From NCBI RefSeq assembly GCF_002165255.2, contig NZ_CP028561.1, positions 1,116,001 through 1,180,000 on the forward strand: a stretch of 64,000 nucleotides of DNA. Reading direction: 5' to 3'. The translations under genes were made by a program, and so were the position numbers. Below the pieces are notes generated by a model, which did not search any database, was not told the DNA's origin, and was given only the letters and a program-made list of their open reading frames with translations. The stretch is from Acinetobacter sp. WCHA45. Its GTDB lineage: Bacteria > Pseudomonadota > Gammaproteobacteria > Pseudomonadales > Moraxellaceae. Shown piece by piece: positions 25,667 through 34,247 of the stretch; positions within the stretch are counted from its first letter, which is position 1; each line of letters begins with the position of its first letter.

Positions 25667-26449
25667 ATGTTTGAAGATTCACTTTCCATAGCCAAAGCTC
25701 AGATTAGACATCGGCGCTTTTATCCTAAAGCACACGATTTTGAGTCTAGTTTGAGCTATTTATGTTTTGATCCTGATCGTATCGATCAAAACCTAGATCG
25801 TTCATGGCTTTGTTCAACTTCGCGTTGGAATATCTTAAATCTTTATGAAAATGATTTTCTAAAAGGCTATACAGGTTCGATCAGAGAACGAATTAAGAAA
25901 ATCCTTTTGCAGCAAGCGGATACGATTTTATCAACTCAATCAGAAATTCGTGTGCTCGCATTGCCAAGAACTTTAGGATTTAGTTTTAATTCAGTCATCT
26001 TTTATTTTGTACTCAATCCTCAAAAACAACCTGTTTTCATATTGAGTGAAATCACCAATACCCCTTGGAATGAACGTAAAGTTTATGTGCATGACTGTCG
26101 TCAAAAATTAAAAGAGCACAGTCATTTCAAAAGTTATGAGTTCGAATTTGAAAAGAGTTTTCATGTCTCTCCATTTATGCCAATTGATATTCAGTACAAA
26201 TGGCGATTTAACTTTTCAGATGAACAAAATGTGATTCATATGCAGCTTTATCAATCAGATAAATTTATCTTTGATGCAACGATGCATTTCACTTTAACCA
26301 GCATCACAGTTCCTTCACAACTGAATCGTTATGCTATTTATCATATCTTTGAACCTTTCAAGATGTTAGCTTCGATCTACCTTCAAGCTTTTCATCTATG
26401 GCGAAAGAAAGTTCCATTTTATCGGCACCCAAAAAAGATAAGGATTTAA
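25667..26449 (+). CDS. DUF1365 family protein
   Basis: This 260-residue protein has the DUF1365 pattern: an N-terminal HRRFYPKAHDFESSLSYLCFD, the central RTLGFSFNSVIFYFVLN (GYxFNPVSFYY-like) and late HVSPFMPIDIQYKWRF (HVSPF). GGAGGTGAT 6 nt before ATG 25667 is a near-perfect ribosome binding site. Function is unknown. It is regularly encoded between the FAD oxidoreductase and cyclopropane synthase, as here, and is thought to take part in the same lipid modification. The next gene begins 7 nt after its stop. Confidence 0.85.
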   Translation: MFEDSLSIAKAQIRHRRFYPKAHDFESSLSYLCFDPDRIDQNLDRSWLCSTSRWNILNLYENDFLKGYTGSIRERIKKILLQQADTILSTQSEIRVLALPRTLGFSFNSVIFYFVLNPQKQPVFILSEITNTPWNERKVYVHDCRQKLKEHSHFKSYEFEFEKSFHVSPFMPIDIQYKWRFNFSDEQNVIHMQLYQSDKFIFDATMHFTLTSITVPSQLNRYAIYHIFEPFKMLASIYLQAFHLWRKKVPFYRHPKKIRI

Positions 26450-26455
26450 AACAAC

Positions 26456-27655
26456 ATGATGAAAACGCTTATTTTCGGTGAACAGGATTCACTGCCCTTG
26501 GTTCTTCGAAGCTTGCTCAAACTTCGTCATGGACAAATTCATTTTCGTGGAGAATGGAATGGTACCGTGGGTGAGGTTTCTGATTTAGAAGCGACGATAG
26601 AGATTCATAATAAAGAATTGATTGATCTGATTTTTAAAAACGGTGTACTTGGTGCGGCTGAAGGTTATATTCGCGGCTATTGGAGCAGTGAACACCTCGT
26701 TGAAGTCATTCAAATTTTGGCGAGAAACCGTCATGTGCTTGATAAGATTAATCAGAATGTGATTTCTCAAGCCAGCCAACTTGTATTAAAAGCTTGGTAC
26801 AAAACACGTAAAAATTCATTGTCAGGAAGTCGAAAAAATATTGCAGAGCATTACGACCTGAGCAATGACTTTTTCAAACTCTTTCTTGATTCTTCAATGA
26901 TGTATTCCAGTGCTGTATATAAGCACAAAGATATGACTCTAGAAGAAGCTTCTGATTATAAAAAAGAGCTGATTTGTCAGAAATTACAACTCAAACCGAT
27001 GGATCACTTGGTTGAGATCGGTAGTGGTTGGGGCGGATTTGCGATCTACGCTGCTCAGCATTATGGCTGTAAAGTGACTACGATCACCATTTCTCAAGCA
27101 CAATACGATGAAGCAACCAAACGTATTGCCGATGCGGGTCTCAGTCATCGTGTCAATGTTCAGCTCAAAGATTACCGATTGTTAGAAGGCAAATTCGACA
27201 AGTTAGTTTCGATCGAAATGATTGAAGCGGTGGGTGAGCAATATTTATCGACTTACTTTAATAAATGCCGATCCTTATTAAAACCGAACGGTTTGGGCTT
27301 GATTCAAGCTATCACAATTGAAGATGCACGTTATAAAAAAGCTTTGAATACCGTGGATTATATTAAACGCTATATTTTCCCAGGAAGTTTTATTCCGTGT
27401 ATCAGTGTTTTAACTCAAGCTGCATCTGAACAACAGTTACGTTTAAAACATCTTGAAGATATTGGCTTGAGCTATGCAGAAACGATTCATCAATGGCGTG
27501 AGCGTTTCTTAAATGCCAAAGAACGCGTTTTGGCTTTAGGATTTGATGAAAACTTTATTCGGATGTGGGATTTCTATCTCTGTTATTGCGAAGGTGGCTT
27601 TAAAGAAGGAGTGATCAGTGATGTACATCTTCTATTTGAAGCAAGCCCTTATTAA
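26456..27655 (+). CDS. Cyclopropane-fatty-acyl-phospholipid synthase family methyltransferase (first copy)
   Basis: This 399-residue SAM-dependent methyltransferase has a non-catalytic N-terminal domain (1-125). The methyltransferase core follows, with IAEHYDLSNDFFKLFLD (about 128-144), the SAM motif LVEIGSGWGGFAIYAA (about 186-201) and VSIEMIEAVGEQY. This is the classical CFA synthase layout, which adds a methylene or methyl group to a cis double bond of a membrane lipid. AAGGA precedes tandem ATGs (26456/26459). It sits 7 nt after DUF1365 in the lipid operon. A second, shorter family member follows at 28.5 kb, so the two probably do different steps. Confidence 0.88.
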   Translation: MMKTLIFGEQDSLPLVLRSLLKLRHGQIHFRGEWNGTVGEVSDLEATIEIHNKELIDLIFKNGVLGAAEGYIRGYWSSEHLVEVIQILARNRHVLDKINQNVISQASQLVLKAWYKTRKNSLSGSRKNIAEHYDLSNDFFKLFLDSSMMYSSAVYKHKDMTLEEASDYKKELICQKLQLKPMDHLVEIGSGWGGFAIYAAQHYGCKVTTITISQAQYDEATKRIADAGLSHRVNVQLKDYRLLEGKFDKLVSIEMIEAVGEQYLSTYFNKCRSLLKPNGLGLIQAITIEDARYKKALNTVDYIKRYIFPGSFIPCISVLTQAASEQQLRLKHLEDIGLSYAETIHQWRERFLNAKERVLALGFDENFIRMWDFYLCYCEGGFKEGVISDVHLLFEASPY

Positions 27656-27692
27656 AAAATCCAAGATTTTTTAATGCATCAAGGAGATGGTT

Positions 27693-28472
27693 ATGTTGTG
27701 GCAATTATTTTTACTTGATGCTGTAGTAATGACGCTGTGTTGGTTGTGGGCAACCTCTAATCATCGAGCAGGTATTGTAGATGTCGCTTGGAGCTTTTGT
27801 ATTTTTTTAAATACTGCTCTGACAGCATTGTTTGTTGAGATCGCTCCGTTAAATGTCAGGTTGTTTATTGGAATATTCAGTTCGATTTGGTTTTTACGAT
27901 TGAGCTTGCACTTGTTTCGGCGTTATCTGGCTGAACATGAGGAAGATAGACGATATGCCAATATGCGTAGGGCGATGGGAAAATATCAACATTTAGGTTT
28001 CTTTGCTTTTTTTATGTTTCAGGCAGGATTGGCCATCTTATTTAGTCTTCCAATGTGGAGCTTGCTCAATGTGCCAAGCATGTCTTGGAGCATGGATACC
28101 AATGATTATCTGATTATTGCAGGTTTAATTATGTTCGTTGCATTCGTCGGTGAGACAGTTGCAGATCAACAATTATATCGCTTCAAGCAAAATCCCAATA
28201 ATCATGGCAAAACAATGGATCAAGGTCTATGGAGATATTCACGTCACCCAAACTATTTCTTTGAATGGTTGCATTGGTTTGCTTATCCCATCATAGGAGT
28301 AGCGGCAGGATTATTAAGCTTGTGGATCTATCCAGTGTTGATGTGGTTATTCTTGTATTACATCACGGGTATTCCATTTAGTGAGCAACAAGCCTTAAGA
28401 AATCGAGGTCAAAATTATCTCGATTATCAAAAACGAACTTCAATGTTTATTCCGTGGAAACCCAAAGAGTAG
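27693..28472 (+). CDS. DUF1295 (steroid 5-alpha-reductase-like) membrane protein
   Basis: The 259-residue membrane protein has about six helices. The C-terminal motif QGLWRYSRHPNYFFEWLHWFAY and the following PFSEQQALRNRG are diagnostic of DUF1295, a family related to steroid 5-alpha reductases and isoprenylcysteine methyltransferases. AAGGAG 6 nt before ATG 27693 decides the start; an upstream ATG at 27687 abuts that site and is unlikely. It is co-encoded with two CFA-type methyltransferases and a flavoprotein, suggesting reduction of a modified acyl chain with NADPH. That role is inferred. Confidence 0.85.
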   Translation: MLWQLFLLDAVVMTLCWLWATSNHRAGIVDVAWSFCIFLNTALTALFVEIAPLNVRLFIGIFSSIWFLRLSLHLFRRYLAEHEEDRRYANMRRAMGKYQHLGFFAFFMFQAGLAILFSLPMWSLLNVPSMSWSMDTNDYLIIAGLIMFVAFVGETVADQQLYRFKQNPNNHGKTMDQGLWRYSRHPNYFFEWLHWFAYPIIGVAAGLLSLWIYPVLMWLFLYYITGIPFSEQQALRNRGQNYLDYQKRTSMFIPWKPKE

Positions 28473-28480
28473 GTACGCAC

Positions 28481-29530
28481 ATGGACTTTATTATTCAAAA
28501 ATCTTTAAAACTCGTCGAAAGCGGTTTAGTTCCTGATCAAGCGATTCGTGCAGCCATCCGTGCATTGAGTAAAAAGCGTTTGATTCAAGAAGGGCGTTAT
28601 GACCCTGAACAAGGTGCTCAGCGCTATATGGATGTGCTTAATATGTTAAAGCACAGTGAAATTGCGATCGAAACGGACAAAGCCAACGAGCAGCATTATG
28701 AACTACCTACAGCATTCTTTCAGGCGGTTCTAGGAAAACGTTTGAAATATAGTGCATGTTTCTTTCCCCATGATCGAACAAATTTGGATGAAGCTGAAGA
28801 GTTTGCACTACAGATATATAGTGATCGTGCTCAATTACATGATGGTCAACAAATTTTAGAGTTGGGTTGTGGGTGGGGATCATTTACCTTATGGATGGCA
28901 GAGCGTTATCCAAATGCAAAAATCACGGGAGTGTCTAATTCAGCTACTCAACGTCAACATATTCTTGCAGAAGCTCAAAAGCGTGGTCTAAACAACGTAG
29001 AAATCTTAACCTGTGATGTTAATGTGCTTGAGTTAAAAGCGAATACTTTTGATCGTGTGGTTTCGGTTGAAATGTTTGAACATGTTCGAAACTATCAAAA
29101 GCTTTTTGAGAAAATTCAGTCTTGGCTCAAAGCAGATGGGATGTTGTGGTGTCATAATTTTTGTCATCGTTTCTTACATTATCCATTTGAAATTAAAAGT
29201 GAATATGATTGGATGTCGCGCTACTTCTTTACAGGTGGTCTGATGCCATCAACGTCTACATTCTTACATTTCCAAGATCATTTAGAGCTATCTAAACATT
29301 GGCAATGGTCGGGTACTCATTACGAGAAAACAGCGAATGCTTGGTTAGAAAATATGGATCGCAATGTCGAACAATTAAAACCACTTTTTGAACAAGTTTA
29401 CGCTCAAGATGCAGATGCATGGTGGCAACGTTGGCGTATTTTCTTTATGGCTTGTGCAGAATTATTTGGGTTTGAACAAGGGCAAGAGTGGGTTGTCGGT
29501 CACTTCCTGTTTAAAAAGAAAGTCGTATAA
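28481..29530 (+). CDS. Second SAM-dependent methyltransferase of the CFA synthase family
   Basis: The 349-residue product lacks the long N-terminal domain of true CFA synthases. It has EQHYELPTAFFQAVLG (about 76-91), the SAM motif ILELGCGWGSFTLWMA (about 126-141), VVSVEMFEHVRNYQ and MWCHNFCHRF, with TGGLMPSTSTF near residue 250. This is the CFAS-related branch that includes acyl-chain methyltransferases such as UfaM-like enzymes. I start at ATG 28481, 8 nt after the DUF1295 stop; an upstream GTG would overlap that gene. The two CFA-type enzymes in one operon point to methylation at a double bond rather than simple cyclopropanation. The exact reaction is unproved. Confidence 0.82.
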   Translation: MDFIIQKSLKLVESGLVPDQAIRAAIRALSKKRLIQEGRYDPEQGAQRYMDVLNMLKHSEIAIETDKANEQHYELPTAFFQAVLGKRLKYSACFFPHDRTNLDEAEEFALQIYSDRAQLHDGQQILELGCGWGSFTLWMAERYPNAKITGVSNSATQRQHILAEAQKRGLNNVEILTCDVNVLELKANTFDRVVSVEMFEHVRNYQKLFEKIQSWLKADGMLWCHNFCHRFLHYPFEIKSEYDWMSRYFFTGGLMPSTSTFLHFQDHLELSKHWQWSGTHYEKTANAWLENMDRNVEQLKPLFEQVYAQDADAWWQRWRIFFMACAELFGFEQGQEWVVGHFLFKKKVV

Positions 29531-29560
29531 TTAAAGATAGCTCTGTAAGTAGATCAGCCA

Positions 29561-30889
29561 ATGTTTAGATCGAAACAAAATGACGGAAATAATCATCCAC
29601 TCGGTGAGATGTTTAATCGCTATTATTGGTTGCAGATCGGGCTGATCGCACTCTCAATTATTATTGGTATTGCTTGTAGCGCATGGGTGATTAAAGGTTC
29701 ATTACTCAAAACTGCGCTTGAACAAGAAATGGAACATTATTGGATACGTGTTGATCGTAATCCAAATGCCGATCTTCCAGACACTAAAAATTTATATGGC
29801 TATCGTTGGTCATCAAACAAGCCTCCGCAACCACTTCGTGATTTGACTTTACAGCAAGGCGTGCATCGTATTTTTGTAGATGGCAAAGATCGTATGACTG
29901 TTTATGGCAAGCGCAATGGTCAGCATGTGTTGTTGGTGTTCGGTGAAAGTAACGTCAATAAAATTGTTTGGATGTTTGGTCTTGCGCCATTAATGTTTAG
30001 TTTGATTGTGCTCTATAGCATTTTATGGTGGTCAAATCGCCGTGCGAAACGTTATTTCTCACCGATTACCCGTCTTGCAAATGCGCTAGAACAAATAGAC
30101 TGGGTTCATCAAAGTAAAGAGGCTTCTCCATTTCAAGATATTAGTACCAATGGCAACTTGGAAGCAGAATATCTAAAACAGGCATTAGAAAAGTACCATG
30201 AAGTATTGAGTGAGTTTATTTATCGTGAACGCGAGTTTACGGGGGATGTTAGTCACGAATTACGTACGCCTTTGACGATTTTGAAAGGTAATGTCCAAAT
30301 CTGCCAAGCAAGATATGGTAATGATAAATCATTGAACCGTATAGCAAATACCATTGAGGACATGCAATTACTCGTAGATACTTTACTTGCAATTGCACGT
30401 AACACGACCAATACCCTAAATGCTGAGCAAACCCGATTATCTGCCATTATTACTGATCTCGTTCACGATTTAGATATGGTGAGCCAAAGTAAAGGGATAG
30501 AGATCTTGGTGCAGTATGATGATTCAGAATCAACACGTTTATTATATTCATCAATGACAAAAATGGTGTTTAGCAATATTTTGCGTAATGCGCTAAATTA
30601 TTCTCAAGGCTCAAGTATTCATATTATTCAACGTAAAAATAGTATTGTGATTGCGGATAATGGGATTGGAATCACGATGCCGAATGATTCCAAAGTGCAA
30701 GAATTAAATACGACTCAACTGCAACTTAAGGCAAAAGGGCATGGTATCGGATTACAGTTGGTACAAAAACTCTGTAATCAATTAGGTTGGCGTGTTGAAC
30801 TATTTGATCGACAATATTATTTGAGCACACGCAAATATCTCAAATTGGAAAACACAACGGGTTTAATCGTTGTGGTGTATATGAATTGA
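29561..30889 (+). CDS. Sensor histidine kinase (OmpR-partner type)
   Basis: This 442-residue inner-membrane kinase has transmembrane helices at about 22-44 and 146-166 around a periplasmic sensor domain of about 100 residues. A HAMP-like linker follows. The dimerisation domain has DVSHELRTPLT with phospho-acceptor His232. The catalytic domain has NILRNALNYS (N box) and ADNGIGI (G1 box). It follows the second methyltransferase by 30 bp, so it is probably transcribed with the lipid genes. Its cognate regulator is encoded immediately beyond it on the opposite strand, with only 2 bp between the stops. The signal is unknown, perhaps membrane stress. Confidence 0.88.
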   Translation: MFRSKQNDGNNHPLGEMFNRYYWLQIGLIALSIIIGIACSAWVIKGSLLKTALEQEMEHYWIRVDRNPNADLPDTKNLYGYRWSSNKPPQPLRDLTLQQGVHRIFVDGKDRMTVYGKRNGQHVLLVFGESNVNKIVWMFGLAPLMFSLIVLYSILWWSNRRAKRYFSPITRLANALEQIDWVHQSKEASPFQDISTNGNLEAEYLKQALEKYHEVLSEFIYREREFTGDVSHELRTPLTILKGNVQICQARYGNDKSLNRIANTIEDMQLLVDTLLAIARNTTNTLNAEQTRLSAIITDLVHDLDMVSQSKGIEILVQYDDSESTRLLYSSMTKMVFSNILRNALNYSQGSSIHIIQRKNSIVIADNGIGITMPNDSKVQELNTTQLQLKAKGHGIGLQLVQKLCNQLGWRVELFDRQYYLSTRKYLKLENTTGLIVVVYMN

Positions 30890-30891
30890 GT

Positions 30892-31581
30892 TTAATAATC
30901 TTCAAAAGCGACTTTTAAGCCTACACCTGAGACGGTATGAATTAACTTTTGGTCAAATGGTTTGTCGACCATTTTGCGTAAGTTATAGATATGGCTGCGT
31001 AAGGCATCACTTTCAGGTTCTTCATCTCCCCATAGTTCGATGATAATTTCTTGTTTAGTGATTACTTTAGGTGAATTACGCATCAAAATTTTGAGTAATT
31101 TAAACTGAATTCTTGGCAGCTCAATATGTTGACCTGCACGGGTAACTGTTTGAGTAGAACTATCTAAAACAAGATCATGGATTTGAATTTTACTAGAAGA
31201 AACCTCTCCAAGAGATCGTTTAATCAACGCACGAATACGCATGACTAATTCATTAAAATCAAAAGGTTTAACTAAATAGTCATCTGTTCCAGCAGTAAAA
31301 CCTTTTAATTTGTCATCTAAGGTATCTCTCGCGGTTAACATCAAGATAGGAATATCTTTACCTTGATCATTTCTAAGCCATTCACATAAGTCGTAGCCTG
31401 AACCATCGGGAAGATTGATATCTAAAAGTAGCAAATGGTAGGGTTGGTTCTTTAGAAAATTTCGTGCCGCATCGAGGTTGCGTGCATGATCGATCACAAA
31501 GCCATGCTCTTCTAGGAACTCACACACTGTTGCTGCAAGTTCATAGTGATCTTCAACCATCAGAATAAATTGATTGCTCAT
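30892..31581 (-). CDS. OmpR/QseB-family response regulator
   Basis: The 229-residue regulator has an N-terminal receiver domain with phospho-acceptor Asp54 in LLLDINLPDG, conserved TARD and the KPFDFNELVMR lysine region. A C-terminal winged-helix DNA-binding domain follows (RSHIYNLRKMVD). I start at ATG 31581; a longer frame adds four residues. It is the last gene of the minus-strand operon beginning at 33138 and ends 2 bp from the convergent histidine kinase gene. It likely controls the lipid-modification genes on both strands. Confidence 0.88.
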   Translation of the reverse strand: MSNQFILMVEDHYELAATVCEFLEEHGFVIDHARNLDAARNFLKNQPYHLLLLDINLPDGSGYDLCEWLRNDQGKDIPILMLTARDTLDDKLKGFTAGTDDYLVKPFDFNELVMRIRALIKRSLGEVSSSKIQIHDLVLDSSTQTVTRAGQHIELPRIQFKLLKILMRNSPKVITKQEIIIELWGDEEPESDALRSHIYNLRKMVDKPFDQKLIHTVSGVGLKVAFEDY

Positions 31582-31594
31582 AATAATAGTCAAG

Positions 31595-32095
31595 TTATTG
31601 ATTTAGTAATTGTTGCTTTAATTTAGCATTAAATGGCTGGCTTCCAAACCAAATTTTAAAATACTGATTTGCTTTTTGATCTGTAATCGCACCGAGAGTC
31701 TTTTGATTTAAAGATAATGTAAGTGTATTGCTATTTTGATTGTAGCTGAGGCTATAGAGATCACCTTTTTTTACAGGGTGATATAATTCTGTGATGTTAT
31801 TCATTGTTGAGTTTTCTGAGAAGCCTGCAATATTTTTCTTAAGGAAATGAGTCGCTGCACGTTTAAATGCCCATTCAGGAATGTTTTGACGATAAGAAAA
31901 GTCTAGGCGTATGTTTTGGTTTTCCCAGTTTTTTTTACAATCCTCTGCAAAGTATGTCACTGAACCAACAACTTTTCCCGTAACAATTAGTGGGGCATTC
32001 CGACAAGTATGAACACTTGCATGCACTACATGAGTACCTACTATTAAGTTAATGGCACAAAATGAAAATATTTTCTTCGTTAAATTAGAATTCAT
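31595..32095 (-). CDS. Chalcone-isomerase-like periplasmic protein
   Basis: The 166-residue protein begins with a Sec signal peptide (KKIFSFCAINLIVGTHVVHA). The mature part has the pattern of the bacterial chalcone-isomerase-like family: an early TGKVVGSVTYFAED strand pair and the C-terminal YFKIWFGSQPFNAKLKQQLL. These bacterial members lack plant isomerase activity and probably bind a fatty acid or other lipid. GGAG 6 nt before ATG 32095 decides the start; the ATG at 32107 is less likely. It lies 13 nt before the response regulator gene. Similar genes accompany the FAD oxidoreductase/DUF1365/CFAS set elsewhere. Confidence 0.75.
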   Translation of the reverse strand: MNSNLTKKIFSFCAINLIVGTHVVHASVHTCRNAPLIVTGKVVGSVTYFAEDCKKNWENQNIRLDFSYRQNIPEWAFKRAATHFLKKNIAGFSENSTMNNITELYHPVKKGDLYSLSYNQNSNTLTLSLNQKTLGAITDQKANQYFKIWFGSQPFNAKLKQQLLNQ

Positions 32096-32154
32096 TTTTA
32101 ACTCCATTGTGCAAAGAAATACTCAATTCAAAGCTTATTTAATAAGATATATTT

Positions 32155-32523
32155 TTAATAGGCATAAAAATTCAGATTTTTTTCAATACGTTCAATTTCG
32201 TAACGTGCATATGCAGGATTTGTTAGAGTATGATCTAAAATTGCATATAAAAATAGGTTTTGATTACTTTCAAGGGGAGTAATCATATGATATTGATTGT
32301 GTAAACTGATAAATATACCTTCAAGATAATCCATTGGATCAAACTGATGTGTCAGCTTTATTTGCATGTTATATATATTGGTAACTTCAAGTATAGCACT
32401 ATCTATATTTATATGATGATCTCCTATAGATTTTAATATAGAACCATCATAATTATCTATCACAGCAAGGAAGATTAAACCATCAATGTGACTAAATTGA
32501 TTTAATAAGAAACTATCGTCCAT
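32155..32523 (-). CDS. Roadblock-like small protein
   Basis: The 122-residue protein resembles a roadblock/LC7 fold. It has HIDGLIFLAVIDNYDGSILK at the N-terminus, corresponding to the GVxGAxVVDxDG strand-turn-strand of that fold. A central helix and YHMITPLESNQNLFLYAILD follow, then a final helix (ARYEIERIEKNL). There is no signal peptide. The start is ATG 32523, 7 nt after AAGGGTG; an in-frame GTG at 32532 overlaps that site. It sits between the NTF2-like and chalcone-isomerase-like genes. In bacteria, roadblock proteins often partner small GTPases or form regulatory dimers; no GTPase is nearby. The call is from fold pattern only. Confidence 0.55.
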   Translation of the reverse strand: MDDSFLLNQFSHIDGLIFLAVIDNYDGSILKSIGDHHINIDSAILEVTNIYNMQIKLTHQFDPMDYLEGIFISLHNQYHMITPLESNQNLFLYAILDHTLTNPAYARYEIERIEKNLNFYAY

Positions 32524-32571
32524 ATATATCACCCTTGAATTATTACAAATTTATGATGGCCGAATTTTAAA

Positions 32572-33138
32572 CTATTTTTTGAAAGGTAAAACCAGAGAGT
32601 AACCCTTTCCAATATATGGTAATGAACGATATAAGCCATTGGCAGGATCCCAATAATCTTGTTGAAAAACTATTTGGCTAGAGGAGTTGATTTTGATTTC
32701 GCTTATGCCATACGATGCCATAGTTTTACTACGACCAAACATTTTAAAATCATAAGTCATATACCAATGTATATAGGCTGAATCTTTTTGATAAGTGGCA
32801 CTAATAAGTTTGACATTGACGTTACTCACATGCTCATTCATACCTGAAAAATGTTTTACCAAATCTTCTTTGTTCGAAAACTGGGATAAGGTGTCATTAA
32901 TGTATAGGTCATTAGCATAAAGTTGGCTTGCATTTTTAATAAAACTTGGTGTTCCAAGTGTATTGAATGCTGAAGTGAACCGCTTACCGATTTCAGTCGC
33001 TTGTTCTTGCGTCAAAGCAATGCCAGATATTTCTTTACTTGCTTTGCTATAGTCAGATGAATAGCTTGGTATACTTTTACACGAAGCTAAAGAGAATAAG
33101 GCTAATGTTGAAACCGCTAAAGTTCGTATAAATGCCAT
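32572..33138 (-). CDS. NTF2-like (SnoaL-like) lipoprotein
   Basis: The 188-residue product starts MAFIRTLAVSTLALFSLASC, a lipoprotein signal with lipobox LASC. The mature part is an NTF2/SnoaL-like fold: a helical N-terminus, ASQLYANDLYINDTL, and the long antiparallel strands ending in IVFQQDYWDPANGLYR. The conserved DYWD segment is typical of the NTF2-like proteins found with FAD oxidoreductase/DUF1365/CFAS genes. It probably binds an acyl chain or lipid intermediate at the membrane. It is the first gene of the minus-strand operon. A mobile-element scar begins about 80 bp upstream, so its promoter may be affected. Confidence 0.72.
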   Translation of the reverse strand: MAFIRTLAVSTLALFSLASCKSIPSYSSDYSKASKEISGIALTQEQATEIGKRFTSAFNTLGTPSFIKNASQLYANDLYINDTLSQFSNKEDLVKHFSGMNEHVSNVNVKLISATYQKDSAYIHWYMTYDFKMFGRSKTMASYGISEIKINSSSQIVFQQDYWDPANGLYRSLPYIGKGYSLVLPFKK

Positions 33139-33215
33139 GCTCGTAAACTCATTTCATTTTATAAATAGTTTAGAGCGCGTTATGTGAATCTGATGTGAAC
33201 TGATTATTAAACCTG

Positions 33216-34247
33216 GCGAATTCAAACATGAGGTGCGACAGTTTCAAAAGCCTTATGATAATCAACAAGCTGAGCAAACTTTTCTAATGGTGTAAGCCAA
33301 TCTAACGCTTTTCTAGGGCGAGTATTCAGTGACATGGCAACTTGATTTAAATAATGCTGATCTGCCTGATTTAAATCAATCCCTTTAGGTAAATATTGCC
33401 TAATTAAACCATTCATATTTTCGCATGTGCCTTTTTGCCATGGTGAATGTGGGTCACAGAAATATACATCTATGCCTAAATCTTCTTCAAGTATTTTATG
33501 TTCTGCCATCTCGCGTCCACGGTCATAGGTCAACGTTTTACGCAGTTCTGCAGGTAAATATTTCAGAGCTTCTGTTAAAGCCTTGCGCACTGATTCTACC
33601 TTTGCATCAGGTAATGTTGCCAAAATACAGAGCCGTGTATTTCGTTCAATAAGTGTTGCTATCGAACTTTTATTGTCTTTGCCTTTAATTAAATCGGCTT
33701 CCCAATGACCCGGTATTTTTCTTTCTTGAACTTCGGCTGGGCGCTCATGAATAGTTTTAATATCCTGTAATATAGAATCTTTTTTAGGTTCACCGTTAGC
33801 TTTTCGCTTTTTATTTTCATGACGCAGACAGGATAATAAGTCTTTTTTCAACTCACCCTTTGGTAATGCTCGTATCGTTGAGTAAATCGTTGTATGGCTT
33901 ACATTCATTGTTTGATCCAAATCAGGAAATGTCTTTAAACGCTTTGCTATTTGCTGAGGAGACCATAAACAACGGAGCGCTTCAACAATAAATTTCCAGA
34001 GGATTGAATCGATTTTGAGTTTTCTGTGACCACGTCTACGTCTAGCGAAGGTGTGATCAGAAGCATATCGAGCTTGATAAACATCATTGATGCTATTTCT
34101 TTTAAGCTCACGATAGATCGTACTAGGATGTCTTTTAATAAGTTCAGCAAATTTTCTGGCTGAAAAGCCTTCTTTTCTTGATTCAAGCATTAATGCATTA
34201 CGATCTTCAAAGTTAAGATGATGGTATGACAATTTTATATACTCCAT
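33216..34247 (-). mobile_element. ISAba125-like IS30-family element, truncated
   Basis: The transposase-end terminus (TTCAAACATGAGGTGCGACA at 33221-33240) is present and overlaps the end of the transposase gene. The other end is missing because an ISAba1-like element starts at 34248, one base before the transposase ATG. No matching inverted repeat is found beyond 35426, so the rest was probably deleted. Confidence 0.8.
33222..34247 (-). CDS. IS30-family transposase (ISAba125-like)
   Basis: The 341-residue transposase starts MEYIKLSYHHLNFEDRNALM, with an N-terminal HTH (SARKFAELIKRHPSTIYREL). The DDE catalytic core has HWEADLIKGKDNKSS (first D), TYDRGREMAEH (second D) and PHSPWQKGTCENMNGLIRQY (E). 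The frame is complete and open. Its native promoter and upstream inverted repeat have been replaced by the ISAba1-like element immediately before the ATG, so expression now depends on that element. The sequence agrees with ISAba125 transposase as I recall it, with scattered changes. Confidence 0.88.
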   Translation of the reverse strand: MEYIKLSYHHLNFEDRNALMLESRKEGFSARKFAELIKRHPSTIYRELKRNSINDVYQARYASDHTFARRRRGHRKLKIDSILWKFIVEALRCLWSPQQIAKRLKTFPDLDQTMNVSHTTIYSTIRALPKGELKKDLLSCLRHENKKRKANGEPKKDSILQDIKTIHERPAEVQERKIPGHWEADLIKGKDNKSSIATLIERNTRLCILATLPDAKVESVRKALTEALKYLPAELRKTLTYDRGREMAEHKILEEDLGIDVYFCDPHSPWQKGTCENMNGLIRQYLPKGIDLNQADQHYLNQVAMSLNTRPRKALDWLTPLEKFAQLVDYHKAFETVAPHV

